In this document: piece by piece, positions 15,342 through 24,317 of the stretch
Position numbering within the stretch: the stretch's first letter is position 1
How the letters are laid out: each line of letters starts with the position of its first letter
Source of the DNA: an uncultured Desulfobulbaceae bacterium
GTDB taxonomy: Bacteria > Desulfobacterota > Desulfobulbia > Desulfobulbales > Desulfocapsaceae
DNA: 37,666 bases
Direction: 5' to 3'
NCBI GenBank assembly: GCA_947311315.1
Contig: CAMZKN010000020.1
Coordinates: 1-37,666 of the forward strand
The notes under the pieces: generated by a model
What the model saw: only the letters and a program-made list of their open reading frames with translations
Told to the model about the DNA's origin: nothing
The model's database searches: none
Translations under genes and position numbers: made by a program

Positions 15342-16240
15342 TGGGCACGGAAGCGGATAATGGGCAAATTCATATCCCGGTGCTTCTCCGTGAATGTATT
15401 GAATTTTTGGCTCCCCATGCTGGGGGCGTTTATGTGGACGGCACCTTAGGTTTGGGAGGACATACCCGGGAGATTTTGTCGCAGTCGGCTCCTGATGGAC
15501 GGGTCGTAGCTTTTGAATGGGATGAAAATGCACTGTATCACAATCAGGGAACTTTACGGGAATATAGAGAGCGATTAACGATTATTCGTCGTAATTTTGC
15601 CGAGATCGACGAGGGTTTGAAAGAAGCAGAAGTGGAAAAGATAGATGGCCTAATGATTGATGTTGGTCTTTCATCGCTACAGCTTGATTATGGTGAAAGG
15701 GGGTTCAGTTTCCAGCGGGATGCAGCACTTGATATGAGGATGGACAGCAGGAACGAAGTCTCTGCACAGTCAATTTTGGCCTCTGCCACTGAACAGGAAC
15801 TTGCGGATATCTTTTTCTATTATGGAGGAGAGAAGCAGGCCCGACCTATAGCCTTAGCCATTGTTGAAAACAGAAAAAAGGAAAGAATAGAGACGACAAA
15901 ACAACTGGTCTTGATTGTTGCCCATGCGATCCCAAAACGGTTTCATCCCAAAAAAATACATGTGGCAACGAAGGTTTTTCAGGCTCTGAGAATTGCAGTT
16001 AATACAGAGTTGGAAAACTTATCCAGGATAATCGATAACGGGGTGAAATACCTTAAACCAGGTGCCAGGTTTTGTGTCATTTCGTTTCATTCACTGGAGG
16101 ATAAAATTGTGAAACGAAAGTTCAAAAACAATGAACAACTGGAAGTTATTACTACGAAACCAGTAGTCCCGGGACTTGAGGAAGTTGCAGCAAATTCGAG
16201 AGCTAGAAGCGCCCGTTTAAGGGTCGCTGAAAAACGATAA
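15341..16240 (+). CDS. rsmH: 16S rRNA (cytosine-1402-N4)-methyltransferase RsmH (MraW)
   Basis: Methylates N4 of C1402 in the 16S rRNA decoding centre. The 299-residue protein shows HIPVLLRECIEFL near the start, the SAM-binding VYVDGTLGLGGHTREIL, DVGLSSLQLDYGERGFSF, and the C-terminal FCVISFHSLEDKIVKRKF and RSARLRVAEKR motifs. Its GTG start overlaps the mraZ stop by one base. This is the conserved second position of the dcw cluster. Confidence 0.97.
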   Translation: MGTEADNGQIHIPVLLRECIEFLAPHAGGVYVDGTLGLGGHTREILSQSAPDGRVVAFEWDENALYHNQGTLREYRERLTIIRRNFAEIDEGLKEAEVEKIDGLMIDVGLSSLQLDYGERGFSFQRDAALDMRMDSRNEVSAQSILASATEQELADIFFYYGGEKQARPIALAIVENRKKERIETTKQLVLIVAHAIPKRFHPKKIHVATKVFQALRIAVNTELENLSRIIDNGVKYLKPGARFCVISFHSLEDKIVKRKFKNNEQLEVITTKPVVPGLEEVAANSRARSARLRVAEKR

Positions 16241-16262
16241 CAGATACGGGGGGAGGGGCGAA

Positions 16263-16655
16263 ATGGATTATCAAAATTCAACTCAATTGTATATCCGACC
16301 AGCAATTAATATAGGTGTACGTCAGCAGCAGAGAAGACACAAACTTGTTTTTCCGGGTGGTGTGGCTTTGTGGCGTAGAACTGGCTGGATCTTGTTGCTC
16401 CTAATACCATTTGTGCTATTAATTAATACTTTTTTAGTTTCCAGTTTACAAAATGTTGATAAGTCGATTGAAGAAGTAAATATCAAGCGATATGAACTTA
16501 TAGACCAAAAGATAGGGCTTCTTGCGAAAAGAGCAGGAATGCTTGCACCAGCACATATAGAGAATACGGCATCGGCAAAATTATCATTGTATCTACCAGT
16601 GAAAAGACAGGTTGGTCATTTTAACCGCAGGACAGGAACCTTCAATTATCTCTAG
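16263..16655 (+). CDS. ftsL: FtsL-like small division protein
   Basis: The 130-residue protein occupies the ftsL position between rsmH and ftsI. It has a basic cytoplasmic N-terminus (about 1-40), one membrane segment (41-60, WILLLLIPFVLLINTFLVSS), then a short periplasmic helix likely to form a coiled coil (about 62-90) and a ~40-residue tail. That is the bitopic FtsL plan; FtsL sequences are poorly conserved, so the name rests on topology and context. FtsL normally forms a complex with FtsB and FtsQ that activates FtsW-FtsI, which makes its presence beside a degenerate FtsI noteworthy. A GGGGGAGGGG ribosome-binding site precedes the ATG. Confidence 0.75.
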   Translation: MDYQNSTQLYIRPAINIGVRQQQRRHKLVFPGGVALWRRTGWILLLLIPFVLLINTFLVSSLQNVDKSIEEVNIKRYELIDQKIGLLAKRAGMLAPAHIENTASAKLSLYLPVKRQVGHFNRRTGTFNYL

Positions 16656-16725
16656 TGTTAGTACCTTAGAAATCTTATTCCCATAGGTACTTATTTCGAA
16701 CCATTCTCGTTTATCGGGGTTAGGC

Positions 16726-18561
16726 ATGGCAAAGCAAACCCGCCTGGGAGCACAAAAACAAAAAACAGGCAGGCGGGTTGTTGTCTTTATACTCATTATT
16801 GTTGCAACCAGTGTTGCTTGGTACCTCGATAAAGAATATGAAATTGTAAAATATTTAAAGGAGATTCAAACTACTTTAACCGGTAGTATATCCGATATAA
16901 ATCCTGTGCGGGGAACTGTTTATGATAGAAATCTTAAACAACTTGCCGTAACCATGGAGAGGGTTTCAGTATATGTCAGAACCAGAGAAATTAGATCAAT
17001 TCCCGAGACTGTTCAGTTGCTGGGTTCTGTTTTGTCTCTGGACGAACAAAAATTGCAGGATCAATTGGAGAGTGGCCCTCTTCGGATTTGGATAGCAGAG
17101 GATATCACTCAACAACAGGAAGTTCTTCTTAAAGAAAAAAAGATGCCTGGCGTTTATCTGCAGAAAAACCAACGGCGTTTTTATCCTAATGGCTTTCATG
17201 CGGCTCATATTATTGGGTATGTCGAGAATAATATAGGTCTTGCTGGAGTTGAATACTACTTTGATCGCCTGTTGGCAAACAGGCAGGTAGAACGAAATTC
17301 AGAGAAACATTCGGCTGATCTCACTGATCTGGCTTTGACAATCGATTTAAAGATACAAGTCATCCTCGAGGATTTGGTTAATAAAATCGGTGCAGCGTAT
17401 GGTGCTGTCAGGGTTGCATCATACATTATGGATAGCAGGACGGGTGAAGTTGTAGCCGGGGCTCAGCTGCCAGGGTTTGACCCTAATTCTTTCACTGGAT
17501 ATTCTAAAAAAGTTCTTGAGAATTTTTTTCTCGTACCACTTCTGATACCGGACAAATTTCGTCTCTTTTTGAGAGATGCAGCGTTACTCAATGCGAATAA
17601 ACAGGCTGGTATAGCATACACTTCATGGAGCCTCAGTCCGCAAGATCTCAATCTTGGTGGCCAGTTGCGCCTGTGGGAAAAGCTTGATTTGAATAAAAGA
17701 CTGGAACTTGATTTTGGGTCTTTTGAATCAGAGGCAGATACGTGGAAAAACCGGGAAGTGCGCGTCCTTCCGGAAAAACAGCTGTTTGGTCTGGCGCCGG
17801 AGTATGCAACTCCTCTTAATCTTCTCACTGCATTTGCTTTTCTTTTGAATGGTGGTAGGCCTGTTCATCCCTTTGTCGTAAAAAAAGAAGCTACCGATGG
17901 GGTCAAACGGGATACTTTGCCCCAGGATGAACAATACGATTTGAACAGGTTTTTTGGTAGTCAGGCAAATAAAACAACGTCGGGTTCAGAGTATTTTCAA
18001 GATGAGATTCAGGTTTATACTTCGCCTTCGAATCAAATATCAAAATACACAATGATGTTTACTAGAATTCCGGCTGGAACGAGTGAACTGTTCATGTTGA
18101 CAGTAGCAGAAAGCATATTGACAGGGCCACATAAAAAGGGAGAGAAAACAATGATACCAATGGAACAGATCGTTGATAAAAGAATTGAGCGGATCTCAGT
18201 GTTGCAGCAGGTCGCAAAAAGCGTAGCGGATGTGGTTGAACCTGAACTCAGAGGTGAGGCAAATTATCCCCTGAAGGAAGATGTGATAGCGAGCTATTTT
18301 GGTGAAGACCCTCATAGAGAAAATACCATTCAACTCTTTGGGGTTATGCCGGATTTGCAGGGGTTGAGTTTGAGGAAAAGTTTGCGTATGTTACAAGGTG
18401 TTCGTATTAAAATCACCTTCAGAGGAACAGGAAAGGTAGTTCTTCAAACGCCAAACCCAGGGACACCATTGCGAAATATCAGTGAGTGTGAATTGATTTT
18501 GGAAAGATCGGAAGATATGGAATTTGAAAAAATCTCCCATGATCTTACTAAAGAAAATTAA
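16726..18561 (+). CDS. ftsI: FtsI/PBP3 homologue lacking transpeptidase catalytic motifs, with PASTA domain
   Basis: The 611-residue protein sits at the ftsI locus and keeps class B PBP architecture: basic N-terminus, membrane anchor (17-34), pedestal domain with RGTVYDRNLKQLAVT (62-76) and YPNGFHAAHIIGYVENN (153-169), a transpeptidase-like fold beginning YIMDSRTGEVVAGAQLPGFDPN (233-254), and a C-terminal PASTA-like domain (about 535-592). The active-site motifs are gone. Where FtsI has EPGSTFK there is IPDKFR (274-279), so the nucleophilic Ser and the general-base Lys are absent. The SxN position reads TSWSLS (about 299-304), and KTGT is replaced by KTTSG (416-420). The frame is intact with no stop or frameshift, pointing to a maintained pseudoenzyme rather than decay. 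Confidence 0.88.
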   Translation: MAKQTRLGAQKQKTGRRVVVFILIIVATSVAWYLDKEYEIVKYLKEIQTTLTGSISDINPVRGTVYDRNLKQLAVTMERVSVYVRTREIRSIPETVQLLGSVLSLDEQKLQDQLESGPLRIWIAEDITQQQEVLLKEKKMPGVYLQKNQRRFYPNGFHAAHIIGYVENNIGLAGVEYYFDRLLANRQVERNSEKHSADLTDLALTIDLKIQVILEDLVNKIGAAYGAVRVASYIMDSRTGEVVAGAQLPGFDPNSFTGYSKKVLENFFLVPLLIPDKFRLFLRDAALLNANKQAGIAYTSWSLSPQDLNLGGQLRLWEKLDLNKRLELDFGSFESEADTWKNREVRVLPEKQLFGLAPEYATPLNLLTAFAFLLNGGRPVHPFVVKKEATDGVKRDTLPQDEQYDLNRFFGSQANKTTSGSEYFQDEIQVYTSPSNQISKYTMMFTRIPAGTSELFMLTVAESILTGPHKKGEKTMIPMEQIVDKRIERISVLQQVAKSVADVVEPELRGEANYPLKEDVIASYFGEDPHRENTIQLFGVMPDLQGLSLRKSLRMLQGVRIKITFRGTGKVVLQTPNPGTPLRNISECELILERSEDMEFEKISHDLTKEN

Positions 18562-18591
18562 AATACGTTTTTATTTTTAACAGATTTCACT

Positions 18592-21500
18592 ATGGCTTCT
18601 ATGACCGTATCAAAATCATTAGTATCGCTCCTTACTGAATTGGATTTCCATGTAATTGGCGGCGACTTGCATCAGTCTCTTGAAAAGTTCCGTGTGAAAA
18701 GTATTACTTCTGATTCAAGAGATGTTGAGCAAGGCAGCCTCTTTGTAGCAATAAAAGGTGTGGAAAATGATGGTCATATCTTTATAGAGCAGGCGGTTGA
18801 AAAAGGTTGCAGAGCTATCATTTGTGAAAAAGAACCTTTAAACATCGAAACATTGACGGATGCAGGTGTCGTCGTTTTGGGAGTACCGGATACGCAGTCA
18901 GCGTATGCATCGATTGCAGCATGTTTTTATGGCAAACCAGCAGAAAATCTTTTCATGATTGGAGTGACTGGCACTAATGGTAAAACCACGGTGACATATC
19001 TTCTGGAACAGGTTTTAATTGAAGCTGGATTGTCTGTTGGAGTAATTGGCACAATTAACAATAGATACACAACTACAGATGGTTTCAGTAAAATTTTACC
19101 GACGCGATTTACTACACCTGAGGCACGTATTCTTCAAAAAACCCTACGTGAAATGGTTGATGCCGGTGTGGAATATGTCGTGATGGAGGTTTCGTCCCAC
19201 GCACTTGCCCAGTCAAGAGTTGGAGATATACGGTTCGATGGTGCTGTTTTCACAAATCTTTCAAGAGATCACCTTGATTATCATCGAGATATGGAAGACT
19301 ATTTTCATGCAAAGTCTCTGATGTTTTCCAGATTTTTAAAAGAAAAGGGTTTTGCCGTTCTGCCGGTACTTCCAGTCGGTGATGATTCTGATTCATGGCT
19401 GAAGAAATTATATACTTTGTGTCAAAAGCGGTCTGTGCATGTGAAAAGCTGGGGAGAGGGTGAACGTGCAGATATTCAGTTAAAGAATTTTTCGACGTCA
19501 CTGAGACATACTGAAGTTGATGTTCAAATATTAAGAGAAAAGTTCTGTATTCAATCATCGCTTGCCGGTCGATTTAATATTGATAATATTCTGACTGTGG
19601 TTGGAGTTTGTGAGTGTATGCAACTCTCAATTTCTACGGTTGTACAGTCTCTGTCACATGCGACAGGTGCTCCGGGAAGACTTGAGAGAGTATCTGGTAT
19701 TGCATCCGATGCACAACTGCCTGTGGTTCTTGTCGATTACGCCCATACGCCTGACGCTCTCGAAAAAGTATTGACGACAGTATCGGAACTTCCCCATAAC
19801 CACCTGTTTTGTGTATTTGGTTGTGGTGGTGACAGAGATAGCGGAAAGAGGGCAGTTATGGGTGAAATCGCTGGGAAATTTTGCGATGTCGCTGTGATAA
19901 CAGATGACAATCCCCGAACAGAGAATCCAGATGCTATTGTAACAGAAATTGTCACTGGCCTTAAACGTACGAAGATGGAATTGCAGAGTGAGGCTTGGTT
20001 TTTCCAAAGAAAGGATAATGAATGTGGTGGGCTTGTCATTCGCGATCGTAAAAAAGCAATTGAAAGTACGATAAAAGCTGCAAAAGCTGACGATATAGTC
20101 GTTATCGCCGGGAAAGGCCATGAGCCGTATCAACTGACATTACAAGGAAAGAGATTTTTCGATGACAGACTTGTCGCAGGCAGTGTGTTATGCTCCTGGA
20201 CTGTTGGTCTCATTGCTGAAGCGGTTGAAGGAAAGTGCTCCGGGAATTTTTACAAGGGGGAACTCCTTGGATCTGTTTCCACAGATAGCAGGATTGCAGG
20301 TGATCGAACTGTTTTTATTGCGCTGAGAGGAGAAAACTATGATGCGCATAAATTTGCTGTCCAGGCAGTGGAAAATGGTGCCTGTTGCCTTATAGTTGAA
20401 CGTGAGGTTAAATTACCACCGGGCAGTCAGGTCAGCCAGATTGTAGTGGCTAATACATTAAAAGCCCTTGGTGATTTGGCTGCTTATCGGCGAAAGTTGA
20501 TAGGGGTAAGAACCAAATTGCCGGTAATTGGAATTACAGGCAGTTGTGGCAAGACTACTGTGAAGGAAATGGTGGCATCTATTTTTGAAAAAATGTACCC
20601 CGCCGGATCGGATCATCCAGATGATTGTATTTTAAAAACACAGGGCAACTTTAATAACCTTATAGGACTGCCGTTATCTCTATTGCCTCTTGATGTACAA
20701 CATAAAGTGGCTGTACTGGAAATGGGCATGAATCAACCCGGAGAGTTGCAGCGTCTTGGAGAAATTTCAGATCCTGATATCAGTTGTATTGTCAACATAC
20801 ATGGTGCTCATTTAGAGGGTTTTCACTCAATTGAAGGTGTCGCGAGAGCTAAAGAGGAATTGTTCGCCTCTACTAAGAAAACAGGAACACTTGTCGTTAA
20901 TCTTGATGACGCAAGGGTTCTTGCACTTACAGAAAAATATTCACATAAAAAAGTAACCTATACCGTCTCGCCTGCTAATACAATCAGCGCTGATCTGTGG
21001 GTTTCTGAACTATGCCTGAATAAAGGTGGCGCGTCTTTTGCGCTTCACACACATGAGGAAAGGATAGATATCCAACTTAATATTCCAGGGGAGCACAATG
21101 TGTCCAATGCATTGGCGGCCGCAGCTATAGCAATGGCAGCAGGTGCCTGTCTGCAGGATATTTCAGTGGGGCTTGCGGAATGTCAACCGCACGACAAGCG
21201 GATGGAGATAGTGACGGCTGAAGCCGGATACAGAGTCATAAACGATACGTACAATGCAAATCCGGCTTCAGTGGCTGCAGGTCTGAAAACTTTGAAACAG
21301 ATGGCAGGCAGAACTTCGGTTGCGATAGTTGGTGATATGCTCGAGTTAGGTGATTCCTCAAAAGAGGCTCATCTTTCAATAGGAACACTACTTGCTGAGC
21401 TTGGTGTTGATTATGTTGGTGTGGTGGGTGAGTTTAAAGAAGACGTATTGAAAGGCGCTGTGTCAAATGGGTTTAACGAGAAAAACATACATGTTTTTGA

Positions 21501-21633
21501 GAATAAAGAGCACGCTGTAGATTGGATGAAAAAATTTGCCGAGCGAAAAATGTTTGGACAGGATGATGTCGTTCTGGTAAAGGCGTCCCGGGGCTTACGT
21601 TTTGAGACTATTGTTGAAGGATTAATGGACTAA
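18592..21633 (+). CDS. murE-murF: MurE-MurF fusion: UDP-MurNAc-tripeptide synthetase / D-Ala-D-Ala-adding ligase
   Basis: One uninterrupted 1013-residue frame encodes two complete Mur ligases. Residues 1 to about 533 are MurE: SDSRDVEQGSLFVAIKG, ATP site GVTGTNGKTT (124-133), SSHALAQSRV, and DDNPRTENP with DNPR at 439-442, the signature for meso-diaminopimelate as the added amino acid. Residues about 535-1013 are MurF: STDSRIAGDRTVFIALRG, ATP site GITGSCGKTT (647-656), EMGMNQPGEL and NDTYNANPAS. The product would perform two consecutive cytoplasmic steps, making the tripeptide and then the pentapeptide. ATG 18592 and ATG 18601 are both possible; neither has a clear ribosome-binding site. MurE-MurF fusions are known elsewhere, for example in Bordetella. 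Confidence 0.96.
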   Translation: MASMTVSKSLVSLLTELDFHVIGGDLHQSLEKFRVKSITSDSRDVEQGSLFVAIKGVENDGHIFIEQAVEKGCRAIICEKEPLNIETLTDAGVVVLGVPDTQSAYASIAACFYGKPAENLFMIGVTGTNGKTTVTYLLEQVLIEAGLSVGVIGTINNRYTTTDGFSKILPTRFTTPEARILQKTLREMVDAGVEYVVMEVSSHALAQSRVGDIRFDGAVFTNLSRDHLDYHRDMEDYFHAKSLMFSRFLKEKGFAVLPVLPVGDDSDSWLKKLYTLCQKRSVHVKSWGEGERADIQLKNFSTSLRHTEVDVQILREKFCIQSSLAGRFNIDNILTVVGVCECMQLSISTVVQSLSHATGAPGRLERVSGIASDAQLPVVLVDYAHTPDALEKVLTTVSELPHNHLFCVFGCGGDRDSGKRAVMGEIAGKFCDVAVITDDNPRTENPDAIVTEIVTGLKRTKMELQSEAWFFQRKDNECGGLVIRDRKKAIESTIKAAKADDIVVIAGKGHEPYQLTLQGKRFFDDRLVAGSVLCSWTVGLIAEAVEGKCSGNFYKGELLGSVSTDSRIAGDRTVFIALRGENYDAHKFAVQAVENGACCLIVEREVKLPPGSQVSQIVVANTLKALGDLAAYRRKLIGVRTKLPVIGITGSCGKTTVKEMVASIFEKMYPAGSDHPDDCILKTQGNFNNLIGLPLSLLPLDVQHKVAVLEMGMNQPGELQRLGEISDPDISCIVNIHGAHLEGFHSIEGVARAKEELFASTKKTGTLVVNLDDARVLALTEKYSHKKVTYTVSPANTISADLWVSELCLNKGGASFALHTHEERIDIQLNIPGEHNVSNALAAAAIAMAAGACLQDISVGLAECQPHDKRMEIVTAEAGYRVINDTYNANPASVAAGLKTLKQMAGRTSVAIVGDMLELGDSSKEAHLSIGTLLAELGVDYVGVVGEFKEDVLKGAVSNGFNEKNIHVFENKEHAVDWMKKFAERKMFGQDDVVLVKASRGLRFETIVEGLMD

Positions 21634-21699
21634 CGCATGATCATAGTCTGACTTTCTCGTATTTTTGTATTACTAATTTTTAAAGTGAGTTCGAACCTT

Positions 21700-22779
21700 A
21701 TGTTGTATCACTTTCTCTATCCTTTGCACACTGCTTTTTCCGGGTTTAATGTTTTCCGATATATAACTTTTCGTTCCATTGGTGGTGCAGTTACAGCATT
21801 TTTGGTTGTTTTATTCTTAGGACCACTTTTTATTCGGACAATGCGGTATTTCCAAATTGGTCAGGTTGTAAGAGATGATGGCCCGGAAACGCATCTGTCT
21901 AAACAGGGCGTGCCTACCATGGGTGGAGTGTTGATTCTAGCCGCTATAACTTCAGGTACTGTGTTGTGGGCTCGGCTGGATAATTCCCTGGTGTGGATGG
22001 GATTGTTTGTCACTCTTTTCTATGGGGGAATAGGAGCGATAGATGACTACAGGAAAATTAAGAAAAAGAATTCAAAAGGGTTAAGTGCAAAAGGTAAACT
22101 AATCCTGCAGGTTTGCGGAGCTGCTGTTGTAGGAGCATTTATCTTGTTACATCCTGGTTTCGATGGTCACTTAAGTTTACCGTTTTTTAAAAATTTCCAA
22201 CCTGATCTTGGTTGGTTTTATATTATTTTTGCCATCATTGTTATTGTTGGATCTTCAAATGCAGTAAATCTTACCGATGGTCTGGATGGCCTTGCGGCAG
22301 GCCCTATTGTGGTGACCGCCGCAGTGTATTTGGTGTTTTCTTATCTGGCTGGTCACGTTGTTCTTGCCGATTATCTGCAACTGCCCTATGTCGCTGGTAG
22401 TGGTGAATTGGCTATTTTCTGTGGCACAATATTTGGGGCCTGTCTCGGATTCATGTGGTTTAACGCCTATCCTGCACAGATGTTTATGGGTGATGTCGGA
22501 TCTTTGGCTTTGGGTGGTGCGCTCGGTTCTATTGCAATAATTATCAAACAGGAATTTCTACTGGCGATTGTTGGCGGAATCTTTGTTATGGAGGCATTGT
22601 CTGTGATAATGCAGGTTGGCTACTTTAAAATGACGCATGGTAAGCGGATTTTTCTCATGGCTCCATTTCACCATCATTTTGAGAAAAAGGGGTGGCATGA
22701 GTCTAAAGTTGTGGTCAGGTTTTGGATTGTTTCCATTATACTTGGTCTTTTTGCTCTTGCAACCTTGAAACTGAGATGA
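21700..22779 (+). CDS. mraY: Phospho-MurNAc-pentapeptide translocase MraY
   Basis: An integral membrane enzyme that attaches phospho-MurNAc-pentapeptide to undecaprenyl phosphate, forming lipid I. I start at ATG 21700 (MLYHFLYPLH), giving 359 residues, almost the E. coli length; a GTG at 21685 would add five residues. About ten hydrophobic segments are visible. Hallmarks are FNVFRYITFRSIGG, QVVRDDGPETHLSKQGVPTMGG, IDDYRK (catalytic Asp pair), NLTDGLDGLA, MFMGDVGSLALGG and the HHHFEKKGW loop. It is the only polytopic membrane protein in the cluster. Confidence 0.97.
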   Translation: MLYHFLYPLHTAFSGFNVFRYITFRSIGGAVTAFLVVLFLGPLFIRTMRYFQIGQVVRDDGPETHLSKQGVPTMGGVLILAAITSGTVLWARLDNSLVWMGLFVTLFYGGIGAIDDYRKIKKKNSKGLSAKGKLILQVCGAAVVGAFILLHPGFDGHLSLPFFKNFQPDLGWFYIIFAIIVIVGSSNAVNLTDGLDGLAAGPIVVTAAVYLVFSYLAGHVVLADYLQLPYVAGSGELAIFCGTIFGACLGFMWFNAYPAQMFMGDVGSLALGGALGSIAIIIKQEFLLAIVGGIFVMEALSVIMQVGYFKMTHGKRIFLMAPFHHHFEKKGWHESKVVVRFWIVSIILGLFALATLKLR

Positions 22780-22789
22780 AAAAAACCAG

Positions 22790-22897
22790 GTAACTGCCCA
22801 CAGATCCCCCATCTTCGCACGGTCACATTTACCGGTATAGGGGTGCTATAACGGGCAAATGTGCCTGCACGAATATGAAGCACCTGTGAGCAGTTAC
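22790..22897. repeat. Palindromic element between mraY and murD
   Basis: The 108-bp block begins GTAACTGCCCACAG and ends with the reverse complement of GTAACTGCTCACAG (13 of 14 identical). An inner, less perfect inverted repeat pairs the TCACATTTACCGG region with the GGGCAAATGTGCC region. It shares the GTAACT...AGTTAC termini and size class with the rlmE-yebC element. It may be a non-autonomous mobile element or a transcription/processing hairpin inside the dcw operon. Confidence 0.6.
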
Positions 22898-22955
22898 AGT
22901 TCAGAGGTAATAAAAAACATAGAGTTATGACCACCGTGAGTAATTAAAAAAACAG

Positions 22956-24296
22956 ATGATATCTTCAGGTCAGAAAATTGCGGTTCTGGGGCTTGGCGTT
23001 TCAGGGCGGGCAGCGGTAAAGTACGCATTACTGTGCGGGGCTGAAGTCAGAGTCTCAGATGTACGGCCCGAAAAACAATTTCTTGAACAGGAAGGTTCTT
23101 TTCTGACGGCAACAGATGTTGAATGGGAAGCGGGTTGTCACACAGTCTCGTTTTTGAGATGGGCTGAAATCGTAATTGTCAGCCCTGGAATTAATACTGA
23201 AAAACCATTGTTTAAAGATTTAAAAAATGAAGGGATCCAGGTTGCAGGTGAGCTTGCAATAGCAGCTGGTTGTATCAATGTACCCGTTGTTGCGGTAACC
23301 GGAACCAATGGAAAAACGACTGTGACAACGCTGATCGGCAAATTGCTGGAGGGTGCAGGGAAAAAGGTTTTTGTTGGCGGCAATATTGGCACACCACTCT
23401 TTGAATATCTGTGCACTCCCGGAGATGTTGAATATGTTGTTGCTGAGGTGTCGAGCTTTCAGCTGGAGTGTTGTGGCAATTTTTCTCCTGATATTGCAGT
23501 GTTGGTCAATGTGACGCCTGATCATCTTGACCGACATTTAAATATGGAGAAATATTTCCAGGCAAAGAAGCAGCTTTTTCGCAATCTTGGCAAGGGGAAA
23601 ATTGCTATAATAAACTTGGATGACAGTCTCTGCAGACAACTGCAATGCCCTCCGGGGACGGGGTTACTCTCTTTTGGCAGGGAAAACTGTACAGCATCAT
23701 TACATGTGGATTCTGTCATTGTGTCCCTTAAGGGTAAAACAGAAATATTTGATCTTCGAGAAACAACTTTTGCTGGAAAAATCGGTGTACAAAATTGTGC
23801 TGCTGCAATTCTCGCGGCATCTTCACTTGGTTGTTCTGCAGAGCAAATAAGGAAGGTTATTAATGGTTTTAAGCCTCTGCCACATCGTCTGCAATTTGTA
23901 ATAAGAAAAAATGGTATTTCTTATTTTAACGATTCAAAAGCCACGAATACCGGGGCTGTAATTGCGGCGCTTGAACATTTTGACAATTCAGTTGTACTTA
24001 TTGTTGGTGGTCGTGACAAAGGTGATGACTACCGATTGCTCCGGGCAGGCATTGAAAATAAAGTTACCCAGGTTGTTACCATTGGAGAGGCAGCTGGCCT
24101 TCTGGAAGATGCTCTTTCTGATATTGTTGAGGTTGTTCGGGCAGAGACGATGAAGGAAGCTGTATATAAGGCGACACAGAGTTGTGATAAAGGTACAGTC
24201 CTTCTATCCCCGGCCTGCGCCAGTTTTGATATGTTCAAAAGTTATGGTCACCGGGGTGAGGAGTTTGTACGTGAGGTTCTGGATCTTTGCGGATAA
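22956..24296 (+). CDS. murD: UDP-N-acetylmuramoyl-L-alanine:D-glutamate ligase MurD
   Basis: Adds D-Glu to UDP-MurNAc-L-Ala in the cytoplasm. The 446-residue protein has the N-terminal nucleotide-binding fold (AVLGLGVSGRAAVKYAL), the ATP site AVTGTNGKTTVTTLIGK, AEVSSFQLE, VNVTPDHLDRH, and the C-terminal FNDSKATNTGAV and LLSPACASFDMFKSYGHRGEEF motifs typical of MurD. In most dcw clusters ftsW lies directly downstream; here murG follows after only 21 bp. Confidence 0.97.
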   Translation: MISSGQKIAVLGLGVSGRAAVKYALLCGAEVRVSDVRPEKQFLEQEGSFLTATDVEWEAGCHTVSFLRWAEIVIVSPGINTEKPLFKDLKNEGIQVAGELAIAAGCINVPVVAVTGTNGKTTVTTLIGKLLEGAGKKVFVGGNIGTPLFEYLCTPGDVEYVVAEVSSFQLECCGNFSPDIAVLVNVTPDHLDRHLNMEKYFQAKKQLFRNLGKGKIAIINLDDSLCRQLQCPPGTGLLSFGRENCTASLHVDSVIVSLKGKTEIFDLRETTFAGKIGVQNCAAAILAASSLGCSAEQIRKVINGFKPLPHRLQFVIRKNGISYFNDSKATNTGAVIAALEHFDNSVVLIVGGRDKGDDYRLLRAGIENKVTQVVTIGEAAGLLEDALSDIVEVVRAETMKEAVYKATQSCDKGTVLLSPACASFDMFKSYGHRGEEFVREVLDLCG

Positions 24297-24317
24297 AAAA
24301 GCATCGGAGTTAGTGAA

